64,000 bases of DNA from Linanthus parryae. Taxonomy: Eukaryota; Streptophyta; Magnoliopsida; Ericales; Polemoniaceae. Shown piece after piece: positions 45,345-59,215 of the stretch. A program made the position numbers and the translations under genes. A model generated the notes under the pieces. It did not search any database and had not been told where the DNA came from. It saw only the letters and a program-made list of their open reading frames with translations. Within the stretch, counting starts at the first letter, position 1. Each line of letters opens with the position of its first letter. The DNA is taken from the NCBI GenBank assembly GCA_023055425.1, contig JALGPY010000010.1, positions 18,821,363-18,885,362 of the forward strand, read 5' to 3'.

Positions 45345-46530
45345 CGTCTTGAGTTCGGAACTCTGCAGTAACAAGAACACCCAGTTTTTGCACATGTGTT
45401 CACCTAGTTTCAGCCAGTGGTTTTGTCAACACATCAGCTAGCCGAAATTCGGTAGGAACATGATGAACCACCATTTCACCCAAAGTGACCCTATCTCTGA
45501 CAAAATAACATTCCAGCTCCATGTCTTCTGTTCTACTGTGCAACAGTGGATTGGAAGACAAACTAAGAGCTGATATGTTGTCACAATATAGAGCTGGAGG
45601 AGGAATGTGATATTTTGAGCTCTGTCAAGAGTATTTTGAGCCAACAAAGATTAGAGGCAGTATGAGCTAGTGCTCTGAACTATGCCTCAGTGGAGGATGT
45701 AGAAACAGTAGCATGTTTCTTAGAGCTCCAAGAAATGAGATTAGACCCAAAAAAACACATGAACCATCTGCAGCCCAATCACTGTTAGAATAAGCTTGAA
45801 GAAGAAGAGGAGACTTCCGGAATTGAAGACCAGATGCATAGTGCCTTTAAGATACATGGGAATTCTGGTCAATGTCTTGTGATCAGCAAGTAGGTCCATG
45901 CATCCTTTGACAGACTTAGTTAACTGCTATGGACAGTTCAGGTCTGGTAATGGTCAAATACTGAAGTGACCCTACTAAGCTCATGAAATTTGGTGGATCA
46001 GACAAAAGAGTGTGGTCTGGTGTAGCTTCAACCTTGGTGGCTATTGGAATGGGAACATGTTTACACCTAAGAAGACCATCCTTCTTGAGAATTTTAGCTG
46101 CATATTTCAGCGGACCAAGCACAAAACCAGAAGAAATTTTGGTGTACTTCGTACCAAGGAAGTAAGGTAGATGGCCCAAATCTTTGATGGAGAACCTCTG
46201 CTGCATAGCTGAGACCAAGTGAGACATGAAAGTGACGTCATTGCCAGTGACAACCAGATCGTCAACATACACAAATAGAACGGTGATACCAATTTGAGAG
46301 TGTATGTAATAGAAAGAGATGTATGTGGGTGACGTTTGAAAACCTTGATAAAGAAAGAAACTGTGAAGTGGCTGATATCACTTTGAGCCTGCTTGAGGTC
46401 ATATAGAGATTTATGTAGACAACAGACATGGTATGGTATTTCACTGTCTTCAATTGCTGGTTTTTGAGTCCTGCAGACAGTCTCAATGACAGGTCCATGG
46501 AAAATGCATTATTTACTTCCAAATGCCTTA
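45345..46530 (-). pseudogene. Copia pol relic, RT and RNase H half
   Basis: Minus strand from 46530: LRHLEVNNAF (RT), HVCCLHKSLYDLKQA, YVDDLVVTGND (RT active site, 46270), FSIKDLGHLPYFLGTKY, SLVGSLQYLTITRPELSIAVN. Then, past several frameshifts, the RNase H end: HSRTEDMELECYFVRD and HHVPTEFRLADVLTKPL (about 45525-45430). Many stops; not functional. Continuous with the relic at 47609-48663 once the TIR element between them is removed. Confidence 0.85.
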
Positions 46531-47605
46531 GGTCTCGTTTGGGTAGCGGATAAAATACATAGGACATGGCTTATGTTGGGATATGAGGTAGGATATGTAT
46601 GCTGTCGGATAAGGCATGATATGATATGCTGGCTTACTGTGTTTGGGTGCTGCAGGATATAAGGCAGGATAAGAAGCAGGACATGTGTCTAAATGACTAT
46701 AATACCCTCAATGCAGTGATTTTACCCGAAGACAGGTTCAACGGAATTGGGCTTGTCCCAAGTAGTTCCGAAGTTCGAGAGGGCGAAGTACACCCAAAGG
46801 AGCCCTTGACCTAACCCTCTGTACCGCTTTTGTCAATTGATTAAGGAGAGGCGCAAAATAAATATCAATAAAGTACGTGGCAGGTACATGCAAATGAATA
46901 TCAATAAGCATGTTATTTTGTGAATACATAAAATAACATATTATGCGTTTACCTATTTATACATTACGCCAAACAACTTTCATACAATTCCAAATAAAAC
47001 ATATTATATATACATATATCATGCATATATGTATAACACACACACACACACACACTCATATATACGTATATGCATATATAATAAACATATATATAAATAT
47101 ATATATGTATACATTTGTGTTTATATATAACTGTGCAAATACGTATAACATACGTATATATGTATATATGTATGATATGCATATGTATACATGTAAATAT
47201 GCATACGTATATACATATGTAATACACACACATGTATGCACATATATGTACATCATATCAATATACGTGTATAATATGTACACACACACACTCATATATA
47301 TATATATATAACATACGTATATATGTATGATATGCATATGTATATACCTATATATTAAGATTTTATTTGGGACAACTTGAGAATTATTAAAATTAGTTGA
47401 GAGTATTTTAGTCAAAAATGAGACCCCCTCATATTCTCTTTCCCCTTTTCTGATGTATACCACCTAGGTAGTGGTATAAAATGAAGGCAAAAAAGGGAGG
47501 GAAGGATATGATTTCTTCTCAATATACATTCACCCAAACAAGAGATAAGATAAGGAGGAATATCATATCTTATCCAGCCTCATTATCCCTTACCCAAACG
47601 AGGCC
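46531..47605. mobile_element. PIF/Harbinger-like TIR element, TTA target duplication
   Basis: GGTCTCGTTTGGGTA at 46531 pairs with TACCCAAACGAGGCC ending at 47605. Subterminal GGATAAG/CTTATCC words occur in both arms. TTA is on both sides (46528-46530, 47606-47608). 1075 bp, no transposase ORF. Removing the element and one TTA restores the copia RT frame (SWSL joined to RHLEV). Confidence 0.9.
46970..47350. repeat. AT/CA low-complexity block inside the TIR element
   Basis: Contains (CA)n at 47036-47054 and 47280-47290, and long alternating TATA/TACGTATATATG purine-pyrimidine runs. ORFs read through it in every frame are Tyr/Ile/His artefacts. Confidence 0.9.
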
Positions 47606-47608
47606 TTA

Positions 47609-48663
47609 AAGACCAACTGAAGTGATTTGTAAAAGTGAGTACAAGCTTATTTTTTGTTGTTTCACCACAGGGCTAAACGTTTTTGTACAATCCAGTCCTT
47701 CTTACTTATTGAAACCCCTGGCTACCAATCTAGCCTTGTACATAGAAATGGTGCCATCTCAATGTATTTGCAACTTCAAAACCCACTTACATCCTATAAC
47801 ACTTCCGTCAACTGGTGAAGAGAAAAGTGTCAAAGTGTGTTGTTGCATGAGATCTTGAAACTTTGCACACATGGCTTGATAGGAGAGAGGATATGACTTA
47901 GCTTCTATTATTTTCCTGGGTTCAGTGGGATCTGGTCTAGAAAGGATTTAACTAGCGAGGATGTAATGGTACGAGGCTTGACAATGCCATTCATGAGTCT
48001 AGTGAAATATGATGATGGTTCATAGAAAGTGGTGTAGACTCACAAGATGTAGAAGTAGATGTTGAATTGTCAACATGAGGTGCTATATATTCAGAACATT
48101 ATGCAATGGTAGCAATTGGGCAGGTGGTGACACAACCATATCTTAATGTAATGTATAGACTTGAGGTGGTACTACACACTTAGTGGTAATAATAGTTGAT
48201 TTAATGGAAATGTATCTTCCTGAAATGTCGCATGCCTATAAACATTGACATTTCCAGTAGTTGGTTCTAGACACTTGTAGCCACATGGTGAGCGATAGCC
48301 AAGAAAACAAATGACATATTTGTACTATATAAATTTGACTTGGTGTAGGGTTTGGTTAAAGGGTAACATAACAAAAAAATACCGTGATATTCATAAAATT
48401 GGGTGGTTGTTGATGTAGGAGGTCATGTGGAGAGAAAAAACTGAGTTCACAGAGGCATTCAATTGAACAGAAACAATGAAGTGCACAACTCTTCAACCTA
48501 TAATAATATAGGAACACGAGCATGATTGAGCAGGGTTCTTGGAATCTCTTTGATTTGTCTATGCTTCCCTTCCACCAAACCATTATGTTGTGGTGTGTAT
48601 GGTCATGTGTCATGATATTGTATACCCTGGGACTTCAGAAAAGCTCACTGAGATGCATTGTAA
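47609..48663 (-). pseudogene. Copia pol relic, integrase and start of RT
   Basis: Minus strand from 48663: integrase end (YTPQHNGLVEGKHR-like, LLNHARVPI), FLAIAHHVATSV/GYRSPCGYKCLEP (the FVGYS--KGY-C motif), NVNVYRHATF. After a linker comes RT start VIGCKWVLKLQIH, DGTISMYKARLVARGFNK, EGLDCTKTFSPVVK. Frames shift often. The upstream GAG and protease are absent; sequence changes abruptly near 48665. Confidence 0.8.
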
Positions 48664-51600
48664 AATACTACTGTAACATCTTCGATTTTACGGAGGAAGC
48701 CGGAGACCAGGAGGTGCCATCCGTACAGGGATTTTACCTTTCGTACAAGGAGTAGCAGTAACAAATACACGAAAAGAAAACATCCAACTATAGATTCATT
48801 TTTGATAAAGTTAACAACATCGATGGCTGGTTCCAAATCGGACACCAAGCCTAACAAAAGATATTTATAACAAAACTGATTTTCTCGCAAGTTACTAATC
48901 TATATTGTTTGCATAAGAGAACGAGATGGTGGTCCCCGCGCGGTACCCCAAGCAAACTAGACATATAACTGCGGTGGGTCAAAGAAAAGAACACATACAC
49001 CACAGTGAGAACGTTACTAAAAACAAAGTGAATAGGCAACTTAGAATTTATGAAAAAGATTCTTCATCAAGTATAAATCAAATATTCATACAAATAACTT
49101 AGGAAGAAGAATAATAGCTATATATGTAGTTCGATAGAAATTAATTGGAAAAAAAAGTTTTTTGGAGAGATATTCATGCTATATCATTTTTTTATTTATA
49201 CTGAAACTCTTCCAATTAACTTTAAACTGAAAACATATTAAATTCATAGGAGAGATCTAATAGGAAAATACATATATGTGATCATTATAACTAAATATAT
49301 TTATTTCACAAAAGATAGATTAATTTCGTAATTAAAGTATCTTTCTTGGAAGATAAGGAAAATGACCGTAAAGAATCTATAAGAAGAATAATTGACTTAC
49401 TAAAACTGCCAAAATAGCTAGACAAAAGAACAAGGAACGAGGAGAACTCAACCCTGGCTGCCCCTAGATGCGCACGACCTCCCTAGGGATCAGTGTGTGG
49501 CTAGCAGGGGCACAAGGAATTCTTGTTGCTCCATATTCCTTTTCTCTTTCGCAGTGTTGGCAATTTAGCCCAAAGACACATGGATTGACACTACATGAAT
49601 AATCCTAGACCTAAAAATGACTCAAAAATTTCTTGGATAATACCTAAAATCCAATGATCACATAAACGATGATGTTTGATGATTTCTTGCTGGACTAGAT
49701 CCAAGACACATGAATTTCCTGTAAGAATATGGTTTAGCATTACAGAGCATCTAAATGAAGAGACTCAGGTAATTTATAATATACCTATACAATGCGCTGC
49801 ATGATATGAGGTATTTTGTTCCTGAACCGACAATTAGAAATAGTGCGAAATCCTAGACTGAACACATTCCGACTCTTCCTGTTTCAGCCCCCCCCTGTCA
49901 ATTCGGGGACAGAATAGTCTTTTTTATTTGTAAAAAAAAAACTATACTAATCTTCATCTTTCTGCACCAGCTTGCTCCATGAATGCTCTAACTTATTCAA
50001 CCACGAATAAGTAAACTTTGTTCTCAAAGCTTGTCTCATTCATCCTTGGTCCTTTCTCAAGCCTACATATCAAACACTCCATACAAACAACCAAGTGTAA
50101 TATGATGACAGTTAGAAACATAAGAAAAGCAGCAAGTATGCACGAAATCAATCACATGTGCATATGATACCAAGGAATGTGATTTATGATAGACAAAGTA
50201 CTTGTTTGTTTCTCATATTCATATAGAATGCAACAATTCAAGATATGAACGATATATTTTTTAGATCTCTAATAAAAAACATACAACAAACTTGGAGTAG
50301 CGTAGAGCATATAGAATAAAACAGAACACCTCAATTAATTCATTATCGTGAATAAACATCACATGACTCACAATCAATTGAAAACATTTATGAGATACAA
50401 TTAAGCATAATTAGTAAGCAATTCTCATGGAAAAAATATAAACTTTTTATTCCACTATAAAAATTGAATTTCTCCAATTAATCTAAATTCAAAAACTACT
50501 TTCTCTATTTTTCACACGAATTTGAAAAATGGTTATTATTTAATTGAACGAAACTAACAACTAGCTAAACATCCAATTAAACAAACTGAACTACGAATTG
50601 AACATCGAGCATGCACCATCACCATCAAGACACCTAGCTATTTACGTATGTTCATATGGACTTATGGGAGTCTCAAACCTATTAATAAATGATTCTAGGT
50701 ATGGAAACATTCCGAAAAACTTTAGATCTCCAAAACTTAGTATAACTTCAAGTAGGAAACTAATTTAGGAGAAATATAGAATTTTGGTGAGGATATAAGT
50801 CTATAGGGAATTAAAATATGCAACATAAATAAATATGACCCACCCAAAAATTCAATTTCGACCTTACACCATGAGGAGGCTGAAATTCTCAAGTAAAAGA
50901 TTAAAAGTCGGCTTTTATCTGTGAAAAAGTGAGAAAAAAGAATTGGCTACTTTTTTACTATCTTCTACAAAAACTACTCCCCACAGATCAATTTTTTTAT
51001 ACCACGTGCTAGGAAGTAAAGAAAAATTAAATCTCATATTTACTCAAAATATTTTGTTGAATATAACTTTTCTTTAGTACACATTCTTCATGAACATGAA
51101 ATATGCAATGAAGAGAAACTTTTTTCGTTGTGAAATACCGTAGATAAATGTAAAGAAACTTAGTTTTTTTTCAATTTTCACAAAGAATGAAGTAGAGAGA
51201 GTTATAGAAAAACCTTTAATCCAAAAAAAACGTCGATGCACAGACTACACGTAGATCAATATATTGTGTTTGGTAGAAGTAGAGCCTGTGCAGAGTCATA
51301 CTAAGGCTTCCACACACAACGTTTTACCCGTTAAAAACATAAAGAAAAACAAAATTTTCACCCTAAGGCTCCTAAGAGTACGTTCTCTTTTTCAGGGGGT
51401 CTAACTGAAAGCTCGGAAACACTTGAATCAAGTTCCATTTCAGCGTCATTTTTATGAACATTTGAGATTCATCTGCAGAGCATTTGAGACTCTGCATTTT
51501 TATTGGATGGTTGAGACCCTAGCTTATGAGAACATTTGAGATTCTCATCTTTATTCTCTCAGCCTTGGTTGCATTGAATGTAAATTATCCTCACGAAGAG

Positions 51601-51964
51601 ACAAGACTTCTTGTTGTAAAACTAGGAGTGTGGGAATTTTAGGATTTTCTCATACGACAACCGTAATGGATAGTGAGACACGCCCCAAGACTTCTCGTAG
51701 GCCATTGCAACCGTTCCGCATTAAGAAATCTCAACAACAAAGACTACCGGTAACCAGATCTAAATATGACTCGACAAGTTTCTACAATATGGTATGTGGG
51801 TAAAATAAGGAGCTTCTTCCAGTTAGCACAATAGAGAAAGTGTAGATATACCCTTCTAGGACGATTAGGGTAGTAAAGGAGTTTAAAAAAAATTAGGACA
51901 ACGTTTCGACCTACGCATGACAATACACAGGACGCGCCGGAAGTAATGGTTGGTACAAAGACAT
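48664..51964. other. Gene-free AT-rich DNA, possibly LTR-derived
   Basis: Starts TGTAACATCTTCGATTTTACGG (48671), which resembles the 5' end of a gypsy LTR, but no LTR end or primer site was found. A short GC block (49440-49520), imperfect repeats of GAACATTTGAGATTC (51456 and 51520) and a GC-rich piece (51905-51940) are the only landmarks. No supported gene on either strand. Confidence 0.45.
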
Positions 51965-52165
51965 CACTACTAGAAATATGGTCTAATACAGTGGGTGGAA
52001 ACCACAGTATAACAGACTGAAGCCGCTATTAAATGATAAAATAGCGGTTATGATGGCGATTTGTGAACCGCTATCTATAAGTCAGCTGTATTTGGTTTTA
52101 TCGCTGTTTCAAACCGCTATTTCATCACAATATTGTAGCGGATTCCTTGAACCGCTATTATTAAA
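51965..52165. mobile_element. CACTA transposon left terminus, interrupted by copia B
   Basis: CACTACTAGAAATATGG (51965) is a CACTA terminus. AACCGCTAT/ATAGCGGTT words recur in both orientations (about 52019, 52040, 52070, 52110, 52150) as subterminal repeats and resume at 60583-60670 beyond the copia insert. The right terminus is not found in the window. Confidence 0.75.
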
Positions 52166-53592
52166 TGTAGGGTTTTGATTCATGGATGCGCAACGGAAGC
52201 ATAATCAAACATAAAACCATTCAAAACCCTCCAAGGATCACAAGTCAAGAGACATAACGATGGTAAGGGTTAGAAATCATAAACACACCTTAGGGTTCTC
52301 CTTTGATGACTTCAAACGCGAATTGTGTCACGTTCTCTATGGTTGATCCACGCCTAGAGTTGATCCTAGATCTCCCAAGTCCTTGGTGCTAGCCCGGAAG
52401 AGGAAGAGGAAGAATAATCACGCAAAACGAGACCCAAAAGGAGGGTCTCGGCCTCATTTGGCCGACGGGGACGGGGCGGCGGCAAGGGGGCGGTCGGCTC
52501 CCTTGTTGCTTGCTTCTCTCTCCTTTTGTTCTCTCCCACTCTTTGTTATGTTCAATTATGAGCATAAGTTATGTGGGAAGGAAGGAAGGAAGGTCCTTTA
52601 TATATTCCAACAACTCCTTGTCAACTACCTAAAGGACTTATTCTAGTCCTACTAGAATTCAATTTAGTCCATTCCTTGCAAATTAGTCCCTACTAAGTTT
52701 GCAAGGGTTTGCAAAGTGATCCTTCTAATTAATTAATCTAATTAATTAATTCCCAGATCTAGTTCAACTCTATATAGCGTGTGACCCCATAGGTTCTATC
52801 TAGTTGGTAGCAACTATTTGCTAATATGGAGCGGTCTCTAGCAAAACATCCATTCTAGCCAACTAATAGAAAAGTCATCTTCACAACCTTTGTACAAGTA
52901 ATTGTCTCATCCCTTTGTCTCTATATCCGGATTGGACACGAGACATACAAGTCACACTCGTATATCAAATCCATAGTTTCTCGATCCATGGGAATAGCCT
53001 TATTCGTTCAAATAACATCAATATCCCATATTGATTAATTTGAGTCTGGCCAGACATTCTATAAGCACTATCCCTCGAGTGGCCTAGGATATTTGCTCCC
53101 GTTATGTGGGAGGGACAAATTCTATCTACGTCCACTACGATCTCTAAGCTTGCTTCTTATTGTATCCAGTACACGCCTTTATAACTACCCAGTTACGGTG
53201 TAGCGTTTAACGCTACCAAAATCACAATAATCTACAACTAGAATATCTAGTGACTTCAAGTCTAAGGATGACAATACCATTGTACCGCGAGAAGCGCTTG
53301 TGACTCAACATAACGTGTATGTAGCCTTTTCGGAGATGGGTCAATCCAGTACAACATTCCCTAATGCACACCTATGTGTTGGATCGTGATATCTCCATAT
53401 CAATCCAACCCCATACTAGTCTATAGATGATTGTCCCATTAATCATTATACTTAACTAGGGATATTTAAGATAAACAACAATTGTAAATCTAAGGACTTC
53501 ACTGTATTAAATATCCAATAAATAATAAATGAATTTCTAGCCACAAATAATTCATACTAAACTAGATTGCCTCTAGGGCATCTATTCCAACA
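52166..53592 (-). repeat. 3' LTR of copia B
   Basis: 1427 bp. On the plus strand TGTAGGGTTTTGATTC to TCTATTCCAACA. The adjoining minus-strand purine tract (GCAAGTGGGATAC, 53593-53605) marks its start. Confidence 0.93.
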
Positions 53593-53606
53593 GTATCCCA
53601 CTTGCA

Positions 53607-56600
53607 CTAGAGCCAATCTGGCGCATCTCGTATGCCCATACTCCTAGTGTGCCCTTCATGCTTCCACTGCGTGAGAGGCTTTGTAAGCGGGTCTGACAGA
53701 TTATCATCTGTAGGAATCTTGCATATCCGAACGTCTCCTCTATCGATAATATCTCGAATAAGATGAAACTTCCTGAGCACGTACTTGGAATTCTGGTGCG
53801 ATCTTGGTTCCTTTGATTGCGCGATCGCCCCAGTGTTGTCACAGAACAACTCAACTGGATCCGCAATGCTAGGGACCACACCAAGTTCAGAAACAAACTT
53901 TCTGATCCAAACAGCTTCCTTTGCTGTGCCATTTGCAGCAATGTACTCAGCCTCTGTTGTAGAATCAGCTACCGTCTCTTGCTTGGAACTCTTCCAGCTC
54001 ACCGCTTCTCCATTCAGGCAAAACACATATCCCGATTGTGATCTAAAGTCATCTCTGTCGGTTTGGAAGCTTGCATCAGTGTAACCCCTTACACGCAACT
54101 CTTCCTCACCGCCAAATATCAAGAAAGCATCCTTAGTTCTTCTCAAGTACTTTAGGATGTTCTTGACTGCAATCCTGTGACTCTCACCCGGATTGGATTG
54201 GTATCTGCTTGTCATACTCAAGGCATATGACACATCTGGTCTAGTATATAACATGGCGTACATGATAGATCCTATGGCCGAGGCATAGGGGATTCTACTC
54301 ATGCGTTCCTTCTCAATCTCATTGGAGGGACAACCACTCTTCGAAAGAGTGATTCAATGTGACATGGGCAAGAATCCCTTCTTGGAATATTGCATGTTGA
54401 ACCGTTTCAACACCTTGTCAATATCTGTACTTTGACTTAGGCCTAGCAACCTTTTTGATCTATCTCTATAGATCTTTATACCGAGTATATAGGCTGCTTC
54501 CCCTAAGTCCTTCATTGAGAAACACTTTCCTACCAATCTTTAACAGATTGCAGCATGGGAATGTCGTTTCCAATGAGTAGTATGTCATCCACATACAAGA
54601 CCAGAAAAGCTACAGAGCTCCCACTAACCTTCTTGTAGACACAAGACTCATCTTCGTTTCTGATGAAGCCAAACTCTTTGACCACTTCATCAAAACGTCG
54701 ATTCCAACTCCTAGAAGCTTGCTTCAATCCATAAATGGATCGTTGCAGCTTACAGACTTTATTGGCTTGCTTTGGATCCTCAAAACCGTCTGGCTGTATC
54801 ATATACACGTCCTCGAGGAGATTCCCATAAAGGAATGCAGTTTTGACATCCATCTGCCAAATCTCATAGTAGTGGTATGCTGCAATCGCAAGTAGGATTC
54901 GGATGGATTTGGTCATAGCGATAGGTGAAAAGGTTTCATCATAGTCAATACCATGAATCTGTCTGAATCCTTTAGCCACCAATCGGCCCTTATAGGTAAT
55001 CACATTACCATTCATGTCGATCTTCTTCTTGAAGACCCACTTGCACCCTATGGGCCGCGCCCCTTCGGGTGGTTCCACCAAAGTCCATACTTTGTTGGTA
55101 TACATGGATTCCATCTCGGATCTCATGGCTTCCAGCCACTTCTGAGAGTCTGGGCCACTCATGGCCTCCTCATAGGTAGTAGGCTCATCATCTATGGGCA
55201 TCGTGTCACCAGAATCGGTTACGAGAAGTCCATACCTCTCGGGTTCCTGGCGCACTCTACTAGATCTACGAAGCTCTTGTGTTACCTGAACAGGTTGCTC
55301 CACAACTACTTGTGGTTCCTGTTCATGTTCCATAATCGGTTCAGTGATTTGTGGTTCTTGAACCTCTTCAAGTTCTACATTCCTCCCACTTGCTTCTTTA
55401 GAGACAAACTCTCTTTCTAGAAACACGCCGGTCCGAGCAACAAACACTTTGTTCTCGGTTGGATTGTAGAAGTAGTAACCCTTAGTTTCCTTAGGGTACC
55501 CCACAAATTTACACTTATCCGATTTGGGCCCTAGCTTGTCTAATTTTAAACGTTTTACATAGACATCGCAGCCCCAAATCCTCATGAACGACAGTGTGGG
55601 ACGCCTCCCACTCCACATCTCATATGGTGTCTTCATGACTGATTTAGATGGAACAGAGTTAATGGTGAAAGCTGCATTTAATAGAGCGTAGCCCCAAAAT
55701 GATAATGGAAGATCAGTTTGACACATCATAGATCGAACCATATCCAATAGGGTTCGATTCCTCCTCTCGGACACGCCATTCCATTGTGGAGTTCCGGGTG
55801 GAGTGAGTTGGGACACGATCCCACACTCTCTAAGATAGTCGTCAAACTCTTGGCTCAAGTATTCTCCTCCACGATCCGATCGTAGAGCCTTTATACTTTT
55901 GCCAAGTTGCTTCTCTACTTCATTCTTGAATTCTTTGAACACTTCAAAAGATTCAGATTTTGCCCTCATAAGGTACACAAATCCATATCTACTGTAATCA
56001 TCAGTAAATGTAATGAAGTAGACATAACCACCCCTGGCAGGCGTGGCAAATGGCCCACACACATCGGTATGTATGAGCGCCAATTGCTCACTAGTCCTTT
56101 CACCTTTCTTATTGAAAGAAGTCTTTGTCATTTTTCCCAATAAACAAGCCTCACATGTCTCATATGATTCAAAATCAAATGAGTCTAGTAATCCATCCTG
56201 ATGGAGTCTAGATACACGTTTCTCATTTATGTGGCCTAAACGACAGTGCCATAAATAAGCAGGATTTAAATCATTTATTTTAATCCGCTGGTATTAATGT
56301 TGTAGACAGGATTGCTTAGATCAAGGATATAAATTCCATTAAATAATTGCGCACTAAAATAGTGAATATTATTTAAATAAAAGGAACAACAATTGTTCTT
56401 TAGTGAAATAATAAAACCATCCTTGTCCAAACAAGAAATAGAAATAATGTTTCTGCTCATAGCAGGCACAAAATAGCAATTATTTAATTCCAAAACTAAT
56501 CCTGAAGGCAGAGATAGCTCGCACACGCCTATGGCCAACGCAGCAACCTTTGCTCCATTCCCAACGTGCAGATCTACCTCCCCTTTAGCCAATCTCCTAC

Positions 56601-57600
56601 TTCTCTTTAGATCCTGCATATTTCGACAAATATGAGATCCACATCCAGTATCTAATACCCATGATGTAGAGAAAGTTAAATTGACATCTACAACAAAAAT
56701 ACCTGGTGGTGGTGGAATCACTATTCCAAGCCTCTTGTCCTCCAGATATTTTGGGAAGTTCCTCCTCCAGTGTCCAGGCTGACTGCAGTAGTGACACTCA
56801 CCTTTAGTCACACCTTTGGCAATGCCACCAACAGGCTTAAGGGCTGGTTCCTTGGTCTTGGCAACTGACTTGCCTTTGCCCTTGGAGGAAGAGGCAAACC
56901 TTGTGCCCTTTCCTTTCTGTACCATCATTATAGCCTTGCCCTTACCCTTATTGATGCTCTGTTCAGCCGTCCTCAACATGTTGAGTAAATCTGGCAGTGG
57001 TTTAACGATCTCGTTCATGTTATAGTTCATAATGAATTGTCCATAACTCTCGGGCAACGATTGCAACACGAGATCGGTTGCCAACTCTTGGCCGACCGGG
57101 AACCCCAGTCGGGCGAGGTTCTCCAAGTACCCGATCATTCGGAGTACATGGGGTCCCACCGGGTTCCCTTCTGCCAGATGACACTTGAACAGCGCCTTTG
57201 AGACCTCATATCTCTCTACCCTCGCCTGCTCTTGGAAGAGCTGCTTTAGATGTTCGATCATATCGACAGCATTCATGTTTTCGTGTTGCTTCTGAAGCTC
57301 AGAAGTCATGGTGCAAAGCATAAGGCAGGCCGTATCATTTCCGTCATCTACACGCTTTTGATACGCCTTTAGGGCAGCAGGTGTTTGGTTCTCTGGACCT
57401 TCTGGAACATGCTCCTCTATTGCGTACAGTTTCTTCTCTTGCTTGAGAACAATTCTCAAGTTTCTGTACCAATCAAGAAAGTTGGTTCCAGAGAGCTTGT
57501 CCTTCTCAAGGACAGATCGTAGGGAATGTTGTGAACTCGATGAGTTGCTGGCATTTGGAATTCTATAAAAAGGAAAATACGCAAGTTTTAGTATTTGTGA
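53607..57600 (-). pseudogene. Copia gag-pol polyprotein, broken
   Basis: Collinear with the copy A polyprotein. Lesions seen by comparison: (1) small indels right after the ATG put it out of frame, so gag (to 56275) has no proper in-frame start; (2) a 1-nt deletion near 56290 before the pre-integrase domain; (3) a 1-nt deletion at about 54536 (TTGGTAGG for TTGGCTAGG) creating a stop in RT; (4) TGA for GGA at 54354-54356. The knuckle is [14 protein letters not shown], with Phe for the last Cys. Integrase ([27 protein letters not shown]), RT (YVDDILLIGND) and RNase H ([20 protein letters not shown]) remain readable. It ends DAPDWL, stop at 53607-53609. Confidence 0.95.
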
Positions 57601-59201
57601 TTTTTTTTTGACTATATTCAATAATGGCTAGTTTATCAAATATAGCTCCCACTATGTTTCTACGGATTAATAACCCTCAAGATATTAATGCGAAAAATAT
57701 CCTTATATTTTCTAGTGGGCCAAGATCCACCTTTCATCTCCTTATGAGCTTGCTTTGGCAAGTCACCCATAATTTGACTACTTTAGATAGGAACAATTCC
57801 AATTGCATCCCTTATGCAACTCTTGGTTCAATTGGGCAAATAACTCCTTATTTATCCATCCATATGGATAATCCCAATTGATTGCCTCTAGGTTTCTTAA
57901 TCAAATTAATAGCCTAGTTGTGTTCAACCTCTTATCTAAACAATTGCACATTGTTACGTGCCATCGCATTCCATCATGATGAACCAAGTCGCCATGCTTT
58001 GGCACGCACGAGCATGGTAAATAATGATAATAATGAGTGTTTAAATAACAAGAAGGCAAGAACACAATATTTGAATTTTGAGGGATTTTAAATTCGATTT
58101 TAATTGTTTTGTTGATCAATATCAACTAATCTATCTACTTGAGTTTGGGCACAACTCCAAATAATAGATCCGGGTTGTCTAATTATCTTATTATCCTAAT
58201 TGCATGCATCATCCATACACCAACCACACAATAATAAGACAATAAAATAAACAACCACAAAACAGAATGTAAACGTGATGTGGATTTGGCCTTTTTCTAG
58301 ACTAAGATGATTCCAAGCCAATGGAATTATCTATGAACCCTGAAGCAAACACATCTCCATGCGTCTTGATCTTTTGGTCCATCCTTCATAGTCATGTGGA
58401 ATGCTCCATGCTCCATGCTCCATCTTTTGTGGCTTCTTTGGCTTTGGGCTTCTTTTCTCCAATCTTGGCTAACAATCTACTTTATCTAGCACTAGCTAAC
58501 TTCTACACTAAATAAAATAAATCTCACAAGTTGAGAAAAAAAAATGGCACGCAGGCCATAAAACCCTAATTAATTATTACAATTAATTGATCAGCTCGCA
58601 GGCCGTAAAACCAAACCACAAAATTAAACATCCACATCAAACCACATCCTAAGGCCATATCCAATCACCATGCGATTTGCACATAAACAGTTAAAATCAA
58701 ATTTTAACGCGCTTGGTCAATTTTAATTGATTTTAGGATTTCTAGGGTTAAAACGGTCCATGGGCCCAACAATCAAATTGCCCGGGCCCAATAAGGTGAA
58801 CCACAAGGCCCTAGGGCCGGCCGGGCCCAAAACCCACAAGCCTAGGCCGGGCGGCCAATCTTGGGCGGCAAGCAAGGGGGGGTCCCTAGGGGGGGCCGAA
58901 CCTCCTTGAGGGAGTTGTTTCCAAAACAACTCCCTTGCTTGGTGCCCAAGTTTGGTTGTTTCCTTGTTTTGGGAGAACTCCTTAGTCCCCAAGGATGCCC
59001 ACACCCTAGATCTAAGATCCTAAAATTTCTCAAACTCACCAATTCATGCATCCAATGCAAAAATTGGATCTTGTTATGATTAATTATTGACAAATTGCAT
59101 CCAATGCTTGATTTGTCTTGTTTTACGCGATAAACAATCAAATTAAGGTGTAAAACAACTAAAACGTAACACATAAACCACGTTTATGCTCTACGACCCG
59201 T
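57601..59201 (-). other. Untranslated leader of copia B
   Basis: 1.6 kb between the primer site and gag, without coding sequence. Contains a GC-rich block (58755-58935) that parallels the leader of copy A in position. Short ORFs there lack domains. Confidence 0.7.
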
Positions 59202-59214
59202 GGCTCTGATACCA
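59202..59214 (-). other. Primer binding site (tRNA-Met) of copia B
   Basis: Minus strand TGGTATCAGAGCC, one base from the LTR end. Confidence 0.93.
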
Positions 59215-59215
59215 C

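Noticed and set aside
46943..47463. Tyr/Ile/His-rich ORFs of up to 135 aa
   Set aside because: Products of alternating TATA/TACGTA low-complexity DNA readable in several frames and on both strands.
58723..59174. ORFs in the copia B leader
   Set aside because: They occupy a GC-rich untranslated leader with overlapping frames on both strands and no counterpart protein in copy A.
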